64,000 nucleotides of DNA from Micromonospora carbonacea (lineage in GTDB: Bacteria; Actinomycetota; Actinomycetes; Mycobacteriales; Micromonosporaceae), in NCBI RefSeq assembly GCF_014205165.1, contig NZ_JACHMZ010000001.1, positions 3,640,501 to 3,704,500 of the forward strand, written 5' to 3'. Under the pieces are notes generated by a model. That model was not told the DNA's origin. It was given only the letters and a program-made list of their open reading frames with translations, and made no database searches. This document shows positions 1 through 7,847 of this stretch, in pieces. Position numbers and translations under genes: made by a program. Every line of letters begins with the position of its first letter. Within the stretch, counting starts at the first letter, position 1.

Positions 1-311
1 CACGTCTGGACCACGCCGAGGGCGGCGGTGACGACGGCGACGGCGACCATGCCGAGGACCAGCCGGGCCAGCAACGTCAGGTCGCGCTCGGGCAGGGCCC
101 GGTCGATCACGGCGCGCAGCAGGAACGGCGAGGCCATGGCGACGATCGAGGAGACCACGATGATCGCGGTGACGGTGGCGAGCTGCCAGCGGTAGGGGGC
201 GAAGAGCCGGCCGACCCGGCGCAGCGGGACCTGGCGGGCCTGGGCCTTCTCGGCGGGGCTGACGGCGCGGGGGCCGCCCCGGCCCTCGCGGTGGGTGGTG
301 GGTGCGTCCAA
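1..311 (-). CDS. ABC exporter, N-terminal part of transmembrane domain (truncated by window edge)
   Basis: Only the first ~103 codons are visible; the gene runs off the left edge. The translation opens with a basic, polar stretch and then RRVGRLFAPYRWQLA, followed by a hydrophobic segment and SPFLLRAVIDRALPERD. This is the typical entry into TM1 and TM2 of a fused permease-ATPase (type IV ABC exporter). The start is a TTG at 311, preceded by an AAGGGCGG Shine-Dalgarno-like stretch. It is divergent from a MarR regulator, an arrangement typical of a drug or lipid exporter under local MarR control. The nucleotide-binding domain is outside the window, so the substrate cannot be inferred. Confidence 0.8.
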   Translation of the reverse strand, partial: MDAPTTHREGRGGPRAVSPAEKAQARQVPLRRVGRLFAPYRWQLATVTAIIVVSSIVAMASPFLLRAVIDRALPERDLTLLARLVLGMVAVAVVTAALGVVQT

Positions 312-343
312 GGGACCGCCCTTCGGTCGGAGACGATAATGCT

Positions 344-363
344 GAGGTTACCTCATCATGAGG
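344..363. promoter_or_regulatory. Overlapping palindromes between divergent exporter and MarR genes, probable MarR operator
   Basis: Two overlapping inverted repeats are seen: GAGGTTACCTC (344-354, 5-bp arms) and CCTCATCATGAGG (351-363, perfect 6-bp arms around one base). They lie between the divergent starts (311 and 395). A TACCGT -10-like hexamer at 383-388 sits 6 bases before the GTG of the MarR gene. The palindromes would therefore overlap the -35 area of that promoter, as expected for autoregulation with control of the exporter. Confidence 0.55.
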
Positions 364-394
364 TAGCAACAGCATTCTCTGCTACCGTATTCCG

Positions 395-844
395 GTGAGC
401 GCCGACATCCCGGTGAGCCCCGCCTCCGCGGCGAGCCCCGACGAGGAGGGCCTGGCCGAGAGCTTCTGGGCCGTCGCCCGCCGGCTGCGCCAGCTGTCCC
501 GGCAGACCCTCGAACCGTGGGAGGTCAACCCCGGGCAGGCGCGGGCGCTGGGCATCCTCACCCGGCACGGCGCGCTGCGGCTCAGCGCGCTCGCCGAGCG
601 CCTGCGCATCGCGCCGCGCTCCGCCACCGAGGTCGTCGACGGCCTCCAGGAGCGCGGCCTGGTCGCCCGTCGCCCCGACCCGGCCGACCGGCGGGCCGTC
701 CTGGTCACCCTCACCGACGAGGGGGTACGCGTCGGCGCGGCGATCCACGCCGCCCGGCACACCGAGGCCGAGCGCCTCTTCGGCGGGCTCGACCCGACCG
801 ACCGGGCCCACCTGGCCCGCATCCTGCGGACCCTGCGCGACTGA
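395..844 (+). CDS. MarR-family transcriptional regulator
   Basis: A 149-residue winged-helix protein. Residues ~50-115 carry the MarR core: ALRLSALAERLRIAPRSATE is the helix-turn-helix, and RRPDPADRRAVLVTLTDEG is the wing with the DxRxxxxxLT signature. The length fits the family. The start is GTG at 395. No Shine-Dalgarno sequence precedes it and a TACCGT -10 box ends 6 bases upstream, so the mRNA is probably leaderless. It is divergently transcribed from an ABC exporter gene. By analogy with other MarR-exporter pairs it probably represses the exporter until a ligand binds; the ligand is unknown. Confidence 0.88.
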   Translation: MSADIPVSPASAASPDEEGLAESFWAVARRLRQLSRQTLEPWEVNPGQARALGILTRHGALRLSALAERLRIAPRSATEVVDGLQERGLVARRPDPADRRAVLVTLTDEGVRVGAAIHAARHTEAERLFGGLDPTDRAHLARILRTLRD

Positions 845-863
845 CCACCGACCTCCCCGCCTC

Positions 864-908
864 CTTCTGCGCGTGGCCGGGCTTCTGCGCGCGGCCGGTC
901 CGACCGGC
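864..908. repeat. 18-nt tandem duplication plus small hairpin between convergent genes
   Basis: Two adjacent 18-nt copies (864-881 and 882-899) differ at only two positions. They are followed by a GCCGGT-CCG-ACCGGC stem (894-908). The element lies between the convergent MarR and AbiEi/DUF559-like genes, so it may serve as a weak terminator; there is no U tract. Confidence 0.4.
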
Positions 909-926
909 AACGCCTCCGCCGGCCCG

Positions 927-1928
927 TCATTCCGCCCGGCGGCTGGCGAGGATGGCCAGCACCTCGGCGCGTACCCGGTCCGGCTCACGCACCAGCCTGC
1001 GGTGGGCGAAGCGCACCACGAGGATGCCCCGGGTCGCCAGCAACGCGTCGCGGCGCAGGTCGATCTCCCGCTGCCGGGGGTCACCGTGCGCGGTCGCCCC
1101 GTCCAGCTCGAAGTCGACCCGTTCCCGCTCGGCGTAGACGTCGAGGTACATGGTGCGCCCCTCGATCCGTACCCGGAACTGCCGGCGCAGCCGGGGCATC
1201 TGCGCCCCAGTGAAGACGTGGTCGTGTCCCCATACTTCGAGGTGGCTGCGGCAGCCGGCGGACAGCCGGTCCAGCAGCACGCGCAGCTCGGCGCGGCGCG
1301 CCAGCCGGGGCACCTCCGCCAGCGCCTCCCCGACGCGCGCCGGGGTGGTCAAACCGCCGTTGACGGCGCGGATCAGCGGGGCGGGGCGGTCCACGGCCGG
1401 CAGCAGCGGCCAGGCGTCGACCAGTGCCCGGTCCAGCCGGACGACGGGCAGGCCCCGGCGGGTCACCGCCTGCGGCGGCTCGGGGCGGAAGCCCTGCCGG
1501 TGGTGCAGCACCAGGTGCGGCGGCCGGGAACGGAGCCCCGACCGGGCCGGCACGTCGAGGTGCACGGGCTCGTCGTCGGGTTGCCGGCGCACGCCCCAAA
1601 CGTGCAGGGCGGTGGGTCCGCCGAGCGCGCCCCGCCCCTGCGCGTACGCCACGGCGGCGCGGTGCCGCAGCTCCGGCGGGAGCACGGCGAGCCCGGCCGA
1701 GCCGGGCGGGGGCACGGCGAGCCCGGCACGGCCCGGCGGCGCGCCGGGCGCGGGTGCGACAGCCGGGCGCGTCAGCCGCGAATCGACGTACACACCGGGC
1801 AGCACCCGCAGCAGCCTCCCCGCCCCACGTTCCCGCCGCAGGGTCCACTCCGGAACCACCTGGACGGCGAGGTCCCAGGTCAGCAGCCCATCGTGCCGAC
1901 GCAACAGCTCGTTCAGCTCAGCGTTCAC
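927..1928 (-). CDS. AbiEi-like antitoxin domain plus DUF559 (PD-(D/E)XK-like) protein
   Basis: The N-terminal ~50 residues (LNELLRRHDGLLTWDLAV, then GRLLRVLPGVYV) match the winged-helix head of AbiEi_4-type proteins. The C-terminal ~110 residues carry ERVDFELDGATAHGD followed by RRDALLATRGILVVRF. This resembles the DUF559/Vsr-like endonuclease fold (D/E, then a basic residue, then RF). The gene could open further upstream to 2000, but GTG at 1928 gives the usual start just before the winged helix. No AbiEii-type toxin gene is adjacent, so a toxin-antitoxin role is not supported here. Such solitary proteins are abundant in actinomycetes and their function is unknown. Confidence 0.7.
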   Translation of the reverse strand: MNAELNELLRRHDGLLTWDLAVQVVPEWTLRRERGAGRLLRVLPGVYVDSRLTRPAVAPAPGAPPGRAGLAVPPPGSAGLAVLPPELRHRAAVAYAQGRGALGGPTALHVWGVRRQPDDEPVHLDVPARSGLRSRPPHLVLHHRQGFRPEPPQAVTRRGLPVVRLDRALVDAWPLLPAVDRPAPLIRAVNGGLTTPARVGEALAEVPRLARRAELRVLLDRLSAGCRSHLEVWGHDHVFTGAQMPRLRRQFRVRIEGRTMYLDVYAERERVDFELDGATAHGDPRQREIDLRRDALLATRGILVVRFAHRRLVREPDRVRAEVLAILASRRAE

Positions 1929-2040
1929 GCAGCCGACCGTGGCCCACTCCGCCCCGCGCCCGCCACCCCGCGCCGCCGGCCTGTGGACAGCGCGCCCCAC
2001 TGTGGACGACGCCCCACGGAGCCTCGCGATCTGCTAGGAA

Positions 2041-2126
2041 GATCGTCTGTCGCACACCGGCACCCCACCCGGCGTGTCGCGCCGGTCACCAGCAGACGAT
2101 CAGGGGTCAGTGGTCACGGGTCACTG
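2041..2126. terminator. Dyad-rich region after the sigma factor gene
   Basis: A 9-bp perfect inverted repeat (GATCGTCTG at 2041-2049, CAGACGATC at 2093-2101) encloses further GC-rich partial dyads. A second dyad, CAGTG/CACTG (2108-2112, 2122-2126), directly follows the stop codon of the minus-strand sigma factor gene. It probably ends that transcript, and the larger dyad lies upstream of the AbiEi/DUF559-like gene. No poly-U tract is visible. Confidence 0.4.
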
Positions 2127-3374
2127 TCACGGGGGTGGGAGCGCCGCCAGGCGGCCGGTTAGGTGGGCGCGTTCGCGGGTGTTGGCGGTCTGGGCGATTG
2201 CTGCCTCGTACGCCTCCTGGGCCTCCCCTACGCGGTCCAGGCGGCGCAGCAGGTCGGCGCGGACGACGTGGTAGACGTGGTGACGGAGCAGCGGCGGGGC
2301 CGCGCCGCCCAGCTCGTCGACGGCGGCCAGCGCCTCGGCCGGGCCGCGTACCTCCGCGAGGGCCACCGCCCGGTGCAGGGCGACGACGGGGCTCGGCGCG
2401 AGGGCGGCGAGGTGGTCGTACAGCCGGAGGATCTGGGCCCAGTCGGTGTCGGCGGCGCTGCGCGCGTCGCCGTGCACGGCGGCGATCGCGGCCTGGATCT
2501 GGTAGGGGCCGGGGCGGGCGCGGCGCAGGCAGTGGCGCACGAGGGCGTGCCCCTCGGCGACGAGGGCGTGGTCCCAGCGGCTGCGGTCCTGCTCCGCCAG
2601 CGGGACCAGATCGCCGTCGGGGGACGTGCGGGCGGGGCGGCGGGACTCGGTGAGCAGCATCAGGGCGAGCAGGCCGAGAGTCTCGGGCTCGTCGGGCATC
2701 AGCTCGACCAGCAGCCGGCCGAGCCGGATCGCCTCGGCGCACAGGTCGTCGCGGACGAGGTGCTCCCCGGCGCTGGCGGTGTGCCCCTCGGTGAAGATCA
2801 GGTAGACCACGGCGAGCACCGCGCGGAGCCGGTCGGGCAGGTCCGCGTCGCGGGGGATGCGGTACGGGATGCCGGCGTCACGGATCTTGGCCTTGGCCCG
2901 GACCAGGCGCTGGGCCATGGTGGCCTCGGGCACCAGGAAGGCGCGGGCGATCTCGGCGGTGCTCAGCCCGCCGAGCAGCCGCAGGGTCAGCGCGACCCGC
3001 GCGGCCGGGGCGAGCGCCGGGTGGCAGCAGGTGAAGAGGAGCCGGAGCCGGTCGTCCCGCACGGGCCCCTCCTCGGGTGGTTCGGCGGGGGCGTACAGCA
3101 GGGCCGCCTCGGCGTGCCGCCGCTCCCGCGTCGCCTCCCGGCGGAGCCGGTCGACGGCCCGGTTGCGCGCGGTGGTGATGATCCAGCCGTCCGGGCTGGG
3201 CGGCGGGCCGTCGACCGGCCAGCGCCGCACCGCCTCGACGTACGCCTCCTGGACCGCCTCCTCGGCGAGGTCGATGTCGCCGAGGAGGCGGATCAGCACC
3301 GCGACGGCGCGACCGTGGCCGGCCCGGAAGGCACGCTCGACATCGGTGGACTCGACGCCGGTGAGTCCGGGCAC
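2127..3374 (-). CDS. ECF RNA polymerase sigma factor with C-terminal extension (ECF42-type, DUF6596)
   Basis: 415 residues, about twice the length of a simple ECF factor. Region 2 is seen near residues 15-85 ([18 protein letters not shown], then [17 protein letters not shown]). Region 4 is near 120-175 ([34 protein letters not shown]). The remaining ~240 residues are helical and TPR-like, containing [19 protein letters not shown], the hallmark of the DUF6596/ECF42 group. The GTG start at 3374 lies 5 bases after the stop of the YCII/DGPF gene, so the two are co-transcribed. ECF42 members lack a classical anti-sigma factor. The C-terminal extension is thought to govern activity, and the DGPF protein is the usual genomic partner. 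Confidence 0.9.
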   Translation of the reverse strand: MPGLTGVESTDVERAFRAGHGRAVAVLIRLLGDIDLAEEAVQEAYVEAVRRWPVDGPPPSPDGWIITTARNRAVDRLRREATRERRHAEAALLYAPAEPPEEGPVRDDRLRLLFTCCHPALAPAARVALTLRLLGGLSTAEIARAFLVPEATMAQRLVRAKAKIRDAGIPYRIPRDADLPDRLRAVLAVVYLIFTEGHTASAGEHLVRDDLCAEAIRLGRLLVELMPDEPETLGLLALMLLTESRRPARTSPDGDLVPLAEQDRSRWDHALVAEGHALVRHCLRRARPGPYQIQAAIAAVHGDARSAADTDWAQILRLYDHLAALAPSPVVALHRAVALAEVRGPAEALAAVDELGGAAPPLLRHHVYHVVRADLLRRLDRVGEAQEAYEAAIAQTANTRERAHLTGRLAALPPP

Positions 3375-3379
3375 GCCGG

Positions 3380-3730
3380 TCAGGATCCGCCCACGAAGGG
3401 ACGGACCTCGACCGGCAGGGTGGTGGCCCGCGCGTAGCGGCGGCCCCAGTCGAGGGCGGCGTCGAGGTCCGGCACCGACACGATCGTGATCCCGCCGAGG
3501 TATTCCTTGCCCTCGGCGTACGGACCGTCGGTCACCAGCGTCTCGTCGCCGTCGGCCCGCAGCACGGTGGCCGTCTCCGGCGCGTGCAGGCCCTGACCGA
3601 AGACCCAGGAGCCGGCCTCCACCAACTCGTGGTGGATGGCCTCGACCTCACGCATCACCCCGGCGAGGAACTCCGGTTCCGGCTGCCCCGTGCCGGCCGG
3701 ATGGTAGATGCTGATCAGGTACTGGCCCAT
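3380..3730 (-). CDS. YCII-related (DGPF domain) protein
   Basis: 116 residues, the usual length of the family. The series [11 protein letters not shown], then [27 protein letters not shown], is the DGPF/YCII fold with the DGPF motif as DGPY and the EGKE-LGG-F/I element. The ATG at 3730 is chosen because GAGGAGG lies 6-7 bases upstream; a longer in-frame opening lacks a ribosome site. It is first in a two-gene unit with an ECF42 sigma factor, a conserved pairing. Its biochemical role is not known. Confidence 0.88.
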   Translation of the reverse strand: MGQYLISIYHPAGTGQPEPEFLAGVMREVEAIHHELVEAGSWVFGQGLHAPETATVLRADGDETLVTDGPYAEGKEYLGGITIVSVPDLDAALDWGRRYARATTLPVEVRPFVGGS

Positions 3731-3837
3731 GGTGTCCTCCTCGGTCGCGGCCGGCGCAGCGCCGGCCGCCCCTCTCCACCCTTCACCCTCCACACGAACG
3801 AGGCCGCCCGGGATCGACACGCCACCCGAGGATTCTT

Positions 3838-3881
3838 TGACACTTGCGGCTTATATAAGGCGGGTCTGATATAAAGGCGGG
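3838..3881 (+). promoter_or_regulatory. Promoter with direct repeats for the arsR-like gene (leaderless)
   Basis: Two direct copies of an ATATAA(A)GGCGGG sequence occur at about 3853-3864 and 3869-3881. TATAAA at 3870-3875 ends 6 bases before the GTG of the regulator, which points to a leaderless transcript. TTGACA occurs at 3838-3843, too far for the TATAAA box but close to the first AT-rich copy. The duplicated element overlaps the core promoter and is a reasonable operator candidate for the regulator itself. Confidence 0.5.
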
Positions 3882-4322
3882 GTGCATGCCTTCGACGTGC
3901 TGGGCGATCCCGTGCGCCGGCGGATCCTCGAACTGCTCGCCGAGGGCGAGCGGAGCGCCGGGTCCGTCTGCGAGGTGATCCAGGCCGAGTTCCGCATCTC
4001 CCAGCCGGCCGTGTCCCAGCACCTGCGGGTGCTGCGCGACAGCGGCTTCGCCACGGTGCGCCCCCAGGGGGCCCGCCGGCTGTACGCGGTCGCCCCGGAG
4101 CCGCTGCGCGAGGTCGACGACTGGCTCGGCCACTTCCGCCGGTTCTGGACCCCGCCCCTGCACGCCCTGGCCACCGAGCTGGCCCGGGGCAGCCGGCAAC
4201 GCCGGCTGGCGGCAGCACCCGAGCAGCCCGCGCAGCGCGAGAAGGCCGAGCAGCGCGAGCAGCCTGCGCAGGCCGCACAGCCCGAGAAATCCGAGAATTC
4301 CGCGAAGAGGAGACCAGAATGA
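3882..4322 (+). CDS. ArsR-family winged-helix repressor
   Basis: Residues 1-85 form a compact ArsR winged helix: DVLGDPVRRRILELLAEGE, then ISQPAVSQHLRVLRDSGF as the recognition helix, then GARRLYAV as the wing. No metal-binding ELCVCDL-type cysteines are present. The C-terminal third is a low-complexity Gln/Glu/Ala/Lys tail of repeated EQPAQ and AEQREQ units, unusual for the family. The start is GTG at 3882. Its stop overlaps the ATG of an SRPBCC protein (ATGA). ArsR-AHSA1 pairs of this kind are common, and the regulator usually controls its own operon. Confidence 0.88.
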   Translation: MHAFDVLGDPVRRRILELLAEGERSAGSVCEVIQAEFRISQPAVSQHLRVLRDSGFATVRPQGARRLYAVAPEPLREVDDWLGHFRRFWTPPLHALATELARGSRQRRLAAAPEQPAQREKAEQREQPAQAAQPEKSENSAKRRPE

Positions 4323-4966
4323 TCGACGCTACGCACCAGATCAGCGCCGTGGAGCGTCGGGTGGGCAGCCGCGTGCTCCCCGCCGGGCAGGCCCGCGTCA
4401 TGACCATCAGCCAGACGTACGACGCGCCGATCGAGGACGTCTGGGACGCCTGCACCAACGCCGAGCGCATCCCGCGCTGGTTCCTGCCGATCAGCGGCGA
4501 GCTGCGGCTGCACGGCCGGTACCAGTTCGAGGGCAACGCGGGCGGCGAGGTGCAGCGCTGCGACCCGCCGGAGAGCTTCGCCGCCACCTGGGAGATGGGC
4601 GACCAGGTGAGCTGGATCGAGGTGCGGCTGTCCCCGGAGCCCGGCGGCCGGACCCGGTTCACGCTGGAGCACGTCGCGCAGGTCGACGACGCGATCTGGG
4701 ACCAGTTCGGGCCGGGGGCGGTCGGGGTCGGCTGGGACATGGGGCTGGTCGGGCTGGCCACCTACCTGCACGCCGGGGACGGCGGCGACGACGATCCCGC
4801 GGCGCGGGGCGCCGAGTGGGCGGCATCGGCCGAGGGGCGGGAGTTCCTGGTGACCGCCAGCCGGCTCTGGGGCGAGGCGAGCGCGGCGGCCGGCACCGAT
4901 CCGGCCGAGGCCGCCGCGGCGGCACAGCGGACCACGGAGGCGTACACGGGGGCGTCGGCCGGCTGA
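4319..4966 (+). CDS. SRPBCC (AHSA1-like) domain protein
   Basis: 215 residues. The core AHSA1/SRPBCC fold begins at QARVMTISQTYDAPIEDVWDACTNAERIPRWFLP and continues with FAATWEMGDQVSWIEVRL and TRFTLEHVAQVDD. These are the beta strands of a hydrophobic ligand cavity. The last ~50 residues are Ala/Glu-rich. It is translationally coupled to the preceding ArsR gene through an ATGA overlap. The family binds hydrophobic ligands or acts as a co-chaperone-like module; the specific ligand is unknown. Confidence 0.85.
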   Translation: MIDATHQISAVERRVGSRVLPAGQARVMTISQTYDAPIEDVWDACTNAERIPRWFLPISGELRLHGRYQFEGNAGGEVQRCDPPESFAATWEMGDQVSWIEVRLSPEPGGRTRFTLEHVAQVDDAIWDQFGPGAVGVGWDMGLVGLATYLHAGDGGDDDPAARGAEWAASAEGREFLVTASRLWGEASAAAGTDPAEAAAAAQRTTEAYTGASAG

Positions 4967-5054
4967 CCGCGAGCGGCCGCAGGCCGGCCGGAGCGGACCG
5001 GCGACGCGGTAATCCGGTGGCCCGGTGTCGGGGGCCCTCGGCAGACTGTCGGCC

Positions 5055-5606
5055 ATGTCGCCCCGCTCCGTCGCCGACCTGGTCGCCCTGCGCGAGTCCG
5101 ACGCCCGCGTGCGCTACCTGCACTTCTGGGGGCACCGCCCCCGGCCGGACGGCACGGCCGGGGCGGGCTGCCTGAGCCAGTGGTGGCCCGCGCCGTTCAC
5201 GGTGGACGGCCGGGTCTTCGCCACCGCCGAGCACTGGATGATGTGGCACAAGGCCACCCTGTTCGGCGACCACGACACGGCGGCGCGCGTCCTCACCGCC
5301 GGGCACCCGCAGCGGGCCAAGGCCCTCGGGCGCGCGGTCCGCGGTTTCGACGACGCCACCTGGGCGGCCCACCGGTACGACATCGTGGTGGCCGGCAGCG
5401 TCGCGAAGTTCGCCGCGCACGACGACCTGCGCGCGTTCCTGCTCGGCACCGGCGAGCGGGTGCTGGTCGAGGCGAGCCCCGTGGACCGGGTGTGGGGCAT
5501 CGGCCTGGCCGCCGGCGACCCCGACGCGCAGGACCCGGCCCGCTGGCGCGGCGACAACCTGCTCGGCTTCGCCCTGATGGCCGCCCGCGCCGCCCTGCGC
5601 CCCTGA
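5055..5606 (+). CDS. NADAR (YbiA/DUF1768-like) family protein
   Basis: 183 residues. Signature pieces are LHFWGH near the N-terminus, FTVDGRVFATAEHWMMWHKATLFGD, RYDIVVAGSVAKFA, then VDRVWGIGLA and GDNLLGFALM. These match the NADAR/YbiA fold, N-glycosidases acting on ADP-ribose-linked or riboflavin-pathway substrates. Some NADAR proteins remove ADP-ribose from guanine in nucleic acids. The ATG at 5055 is preferred over an in-frame GTG at 5025 because it begins the domain. It lies upstream of a NUDIX hydrolase on the same strand. Confidence 0.87.
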   Translation: MSPRSVADLVALRESDARVRYLHFWGHRPRPDGTAGAGCLSQWWPAPFTVDGRVFATAEHWMMWHKATLFGDHDTAARVLTAGHPQRAKALGRAVRGFDDATWAAHRYDIVVAGSVAKFAAHDDLRAFLLGTGERVLVEASPVDRVWGIGLAAGDPDAQDPARWRGDNLLGFALMAARAALRP

Positions 5607-5696
5607 CCCGCGCCGCACCTGACCCGCCCCGCGCCCCGACCCGTGCCGCCCCTGACCGGCCGCGCCCCGCGCCGCCCCTGACCCGCCCCGGCCCGC
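5599..5696. repeat. Imperfect short repeats of a CCGCCCCTGACC type
   Basis: The gap between the NADAR and NUDIX genes is built of four to five degenerate copies of a ~15-20-nt C-rich unit containing GCCCCTGACCCG. The copies begin at the stop codon of the NADAR gene, so they look like slippage duplications of its terminal codons. No hairpin with a U tract is visible. Confidence 0.45.
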
Positions 5697-5757
5697 TCCC
5701 CCGCCCGGCGTACCACCCGGGCCGGAGGCGCGTGGGCGAGGCGGTAACGTGCCGGGC

Positions 5758-6273
5758 GTGACCGGCGCACCGTACTCCCACTGTTCCTACTGCGGCGCGG
5801 GCTACCCGGCGGCGGCCGACTGGCCCCGGGTGTGCGCGGCCTGCGGCCAGACCGTGTGGCGCAACCCGACGCCCGTGGCGGTGGCGGTGCTGCCGGTGCG
5901 CACCGACGCCGGCCTCGGCGTGGTCGTGGTCCGCCGGGACATCGAGCCGGCGCGCGGGCTGCTCGCGCTGCCCGGCGGCTTCATCGAGTACGGCGAGGCG
6001 TGGCAGGAGGCCCTCGTGCGGGAGCTGCGCGAGGAGACGGGGCTGGTGGCGTCCGCCGACGACGCGCAGCTGTTCGCGGTGCACGGGGCGCCGGCCGGCG
6101 GCACGATGATGGTCTTCGGGACGCTGCCGGAGCAGGCCGCCGGGCTGCTGCCGGCGTCGACGCCGACGGAGGAGGCCACCGAGTGGCTGGTGGTCACCGA
6201 GCCGGTGGAGCTGGCGTTCTCCACGCACACCCGGGTGCTGGCCGACTTCTTCGCCGCCCACCGGGCTGCCTGA
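5758..6273 (+). CDS. NUDIX hydrolase with N-terminal zinc ribbon
   Basis: 171 residues. An N-terminal zinc ribbon (CSYCG ... CAACG) precedes a NUDIX box running from GGFIEYGEAWQEALVRE through LREETGLV, which satisfies Gx5Ex7RExxEExGU. The ribbon plus NUDIX layout resembles the NudC-like and ADP-ribose/NADH pyrophosphatase group, although the protein is shorter than NudC. The start is uncertain: GTG at 5749 or 5758. TAACGT at 5745-5750 would be a -10 box placing transcription start at the 5758 GTG, a leaderless arrangement. Given the NADAR neighbour, a dinucleotide or ADP-ribose substrate is plausible but unproven. Confidence 0.85.
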   Translation: MTGAPYSHCSYCGAGYPAAADWPRVCAACGQTVWRNPTPVAVAVLPVRTDAGLGVVVVRRDIEPARGLLALPGGFIEYGEAWQEALVRELREETGLVASADDAQLFAVHGAPAGGTMMVFGTLPEQAAGLLPASTPTEEATEWLVVTEPVELAFSTHTRVLADFFAAHRAA

Positions 6274-6353
6274 CGGGCCTGCGGCCACCGGCCGGCTGTC
6301 GCCGGCCGCCTCCTGAGGGGTGGGACGACCACGTCGGCGCACTACCCACATAA

Positions 6354-6370
6354 CCTATCGGGTTAGTAGG
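6354..6370. promoter_or_regulatory. 17-bp palindromic operator, copy 1 (before methanethiol oxidase gene)
   Basis: CCTATCGGGTTAGTAGG, read on the minus strand as CCTACTAACCCGATAGG. It lies 71 bp before the ATG of the SBP56 gene. It matches the copy at 8512-8528 at 13 of 17 positions including all outer bases (CCTACTnAnnCnATAGG). A flanking TAACC/GGTTA dyad is also present (6351-6365). See the corresponding finding. Confidence 0.6.
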
Positions 6371-6440
6371 CTGCTCTCGCTCGCCGGCCGCCCCGGCGTG
6401 CCCGCACCTCGAGCCGCCCACCACCCGACCCGGAGACCCG

Positions 6441-7847
6441 ATGACCCGCTGGACCCCCGACCCGTCGTTCTACCCGTCGCCCCGGCAGGCGGCCCTGGCC
6501 CCCGCCGAGAAGCTGGCGTACGTCGCCGCGTTCGACCGCGCCGCCGAGCGGCCCGACGCCCTCGCCGTGCTCGACACCGACCCCGACTCCCCCGAGTACG
6601 GGCGGGTGGTCGGCTGGACCGACCTGCCGCACACCGGCGACGAGCTGCACCACTTCGGCTGGAACGCGTGCAGCAGCGCGCTCTGCCCCACCGCGCCGCA
6701 CCCGCACGTCGAGCGCCGCTACCTGATCGTCCCCGGGCTGCGCTCGTCGCGGGTGCACGTGTACGACACCAAGCCCGACCCGCGCGCGCCGAAGCTGGTC
6801 AAGGTGATCGAGCCCGGGGAACTGGCCGAGCGGGCCGGGTACTCCCGCCCGCACACCGTGCACTGCGGGCCCGACGGCATCTACCTGTCCGCGCTCGGCG
6901 GGGCCGGCGACGCCGACGGCCCCGGCGGCATCGCGATCCTCGACCACACCACCTTCGACGTACGCGGGGCGTGGGAGGCCGACCGGGGCCCGCAGCACCT
7001 CGCGTACGACTTCTGGTGGCACCTCAACCACGACGTGCTGGTGACCAGCGAGTGGGGCACCCCGTCGATGATCGAGGACGGGATCGTCGGCGAACTGCTG
7101 CTCGGCCGCCGGTACGGGCACGCGATCCACTTCTGGGACCTGGCCAAACGGCGGCACGTGCAGCGGGTCGACCTCGGCGACGCGTACCAGATGCCCCTGG
7201 AGCTGCGCCCGGCCCACGACCCGACGCAGACGTACGGCTTCGTCGGCGTGGTGATCAGCGTCGAGGACCTGTCGGCCTCGATCTGGCTGTGGCACCGCGA
7301 CGGCGAGGAGTGGGCCGTGACCAAGGTGATCGACATCCCCGCCGAGCCGGCCGACCCGGCGGACCTGCCCGACCTGCTCAAGCCGTTCGGTGCGGTGCCG
7401 CCGCTGGTCACCGACATCGACCTGTCCGTGGACGACCGCTTCCTCTACGTCTCCTGCTGGGGCACCGGCGAGCTGCGTCAGTACGACGTCGGCGACCCGT
7501 TCCACCCGGTGCTGACCGGATCGGTGCGCCTCGGCGGCATCGTGCGGCGCACCCCGCACCCCGGCTTCCCCGACGAGCCCCTGGCCGGCGGCCCGCAGAT
7601 GGTGGAGATCAGCCGCGACGGCCGCCGGGTGTACGTGTCGAACTCGCTCTACGGCTCCTGGGACGACCAGTTCTATCCCGACGGGGTGGGCGCGTGGCTG
7701 GCCAAGCTGGACGTCGACACCGAGGCGGGCGGCCTCACCCCGGACGCCCGGTTCTTCCCACACGGCGAGGAGTTCCGGGGGCTGCGGGTGCACCAGACCC
7801 GGTTGCAGGGCGGCGACGCGTCCTCCGACTCGTACTGCTTCCCGTGA
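6441..7847 (+). CDS. Methanethiol oxidase / selenium-binding protein (SBP56 family)
   Basis: 468 residues, the standard SBP56 length. Recognised pieces are WNACSSALC (the conserved Cys pair region near residue 77), RSSRVHVYDTKPDPRAPKL, SRPHTVHCGPDGIYLSALG, YDFWWHLNHDVLVTSEWG, then DIDLSVDDRFLYVSCWGTGE and the C-terminal EFRGLRVHQTRLQGGD. Family members oxidise methanethiol to formaldehyde, hydrogen sulfide and hydrogen peroxide in a copper-dependent reaction. The ATG at 6441 follows GGAGACCCG. It overlaps by GTGA with a small membrane protein gene, and a sulfite-oxidase homologue follows, so sulfide or sulfite detoxification is the likely context. Confidence 0.92.
   Translation: MTRWTPDPSFYPSPRQAALAPAEKLAYVAAFDRAAERPDALAVLDTDPDSPEYGRVVGWTDLPHTGDELHHFGWNACSSALCPTAPHPHVERRYLIVPGLRSSRVHVYDTKPDPRAPKLVKVIEPGELAERAGYSRPHTVHCGPDGIYLSALGGAGDADGPGGIAILDHTTFDVRGAWEADRGPQHLAYDFWWHLNHDVLVTSEWGTPSMIEDGIVGELLLGRRYGHAIHFWDLAKRRHVQRVDLGDAYQMPLELRPAHDPTQTYGFVGVVISVEDLSASIWLWHRDGEEWAVTKVIDIPAEPADPADLPDLLKPFGAVPPLVTDIDLSVDDRFLYVSCWGTGELRQYDVGDPFHPVLTGSVRLGGIVRRTPHPGFPDEPLAGGPQMVEISRDGRRVYVSNSLYGSWDDQFYPDGVGAWLAKLDVDTEAGGLTPDARFFPHGEEFRGLRVHQTRLQGGDASSDSYCFP

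Noticed and set aside
2041..2101. Possible riboswitch upstream of the AbiEi/DUF559-like gene
   Set aside because: Only one long-range stem and no recognisable riboswitch core; better explained as terminator or operator dyads.
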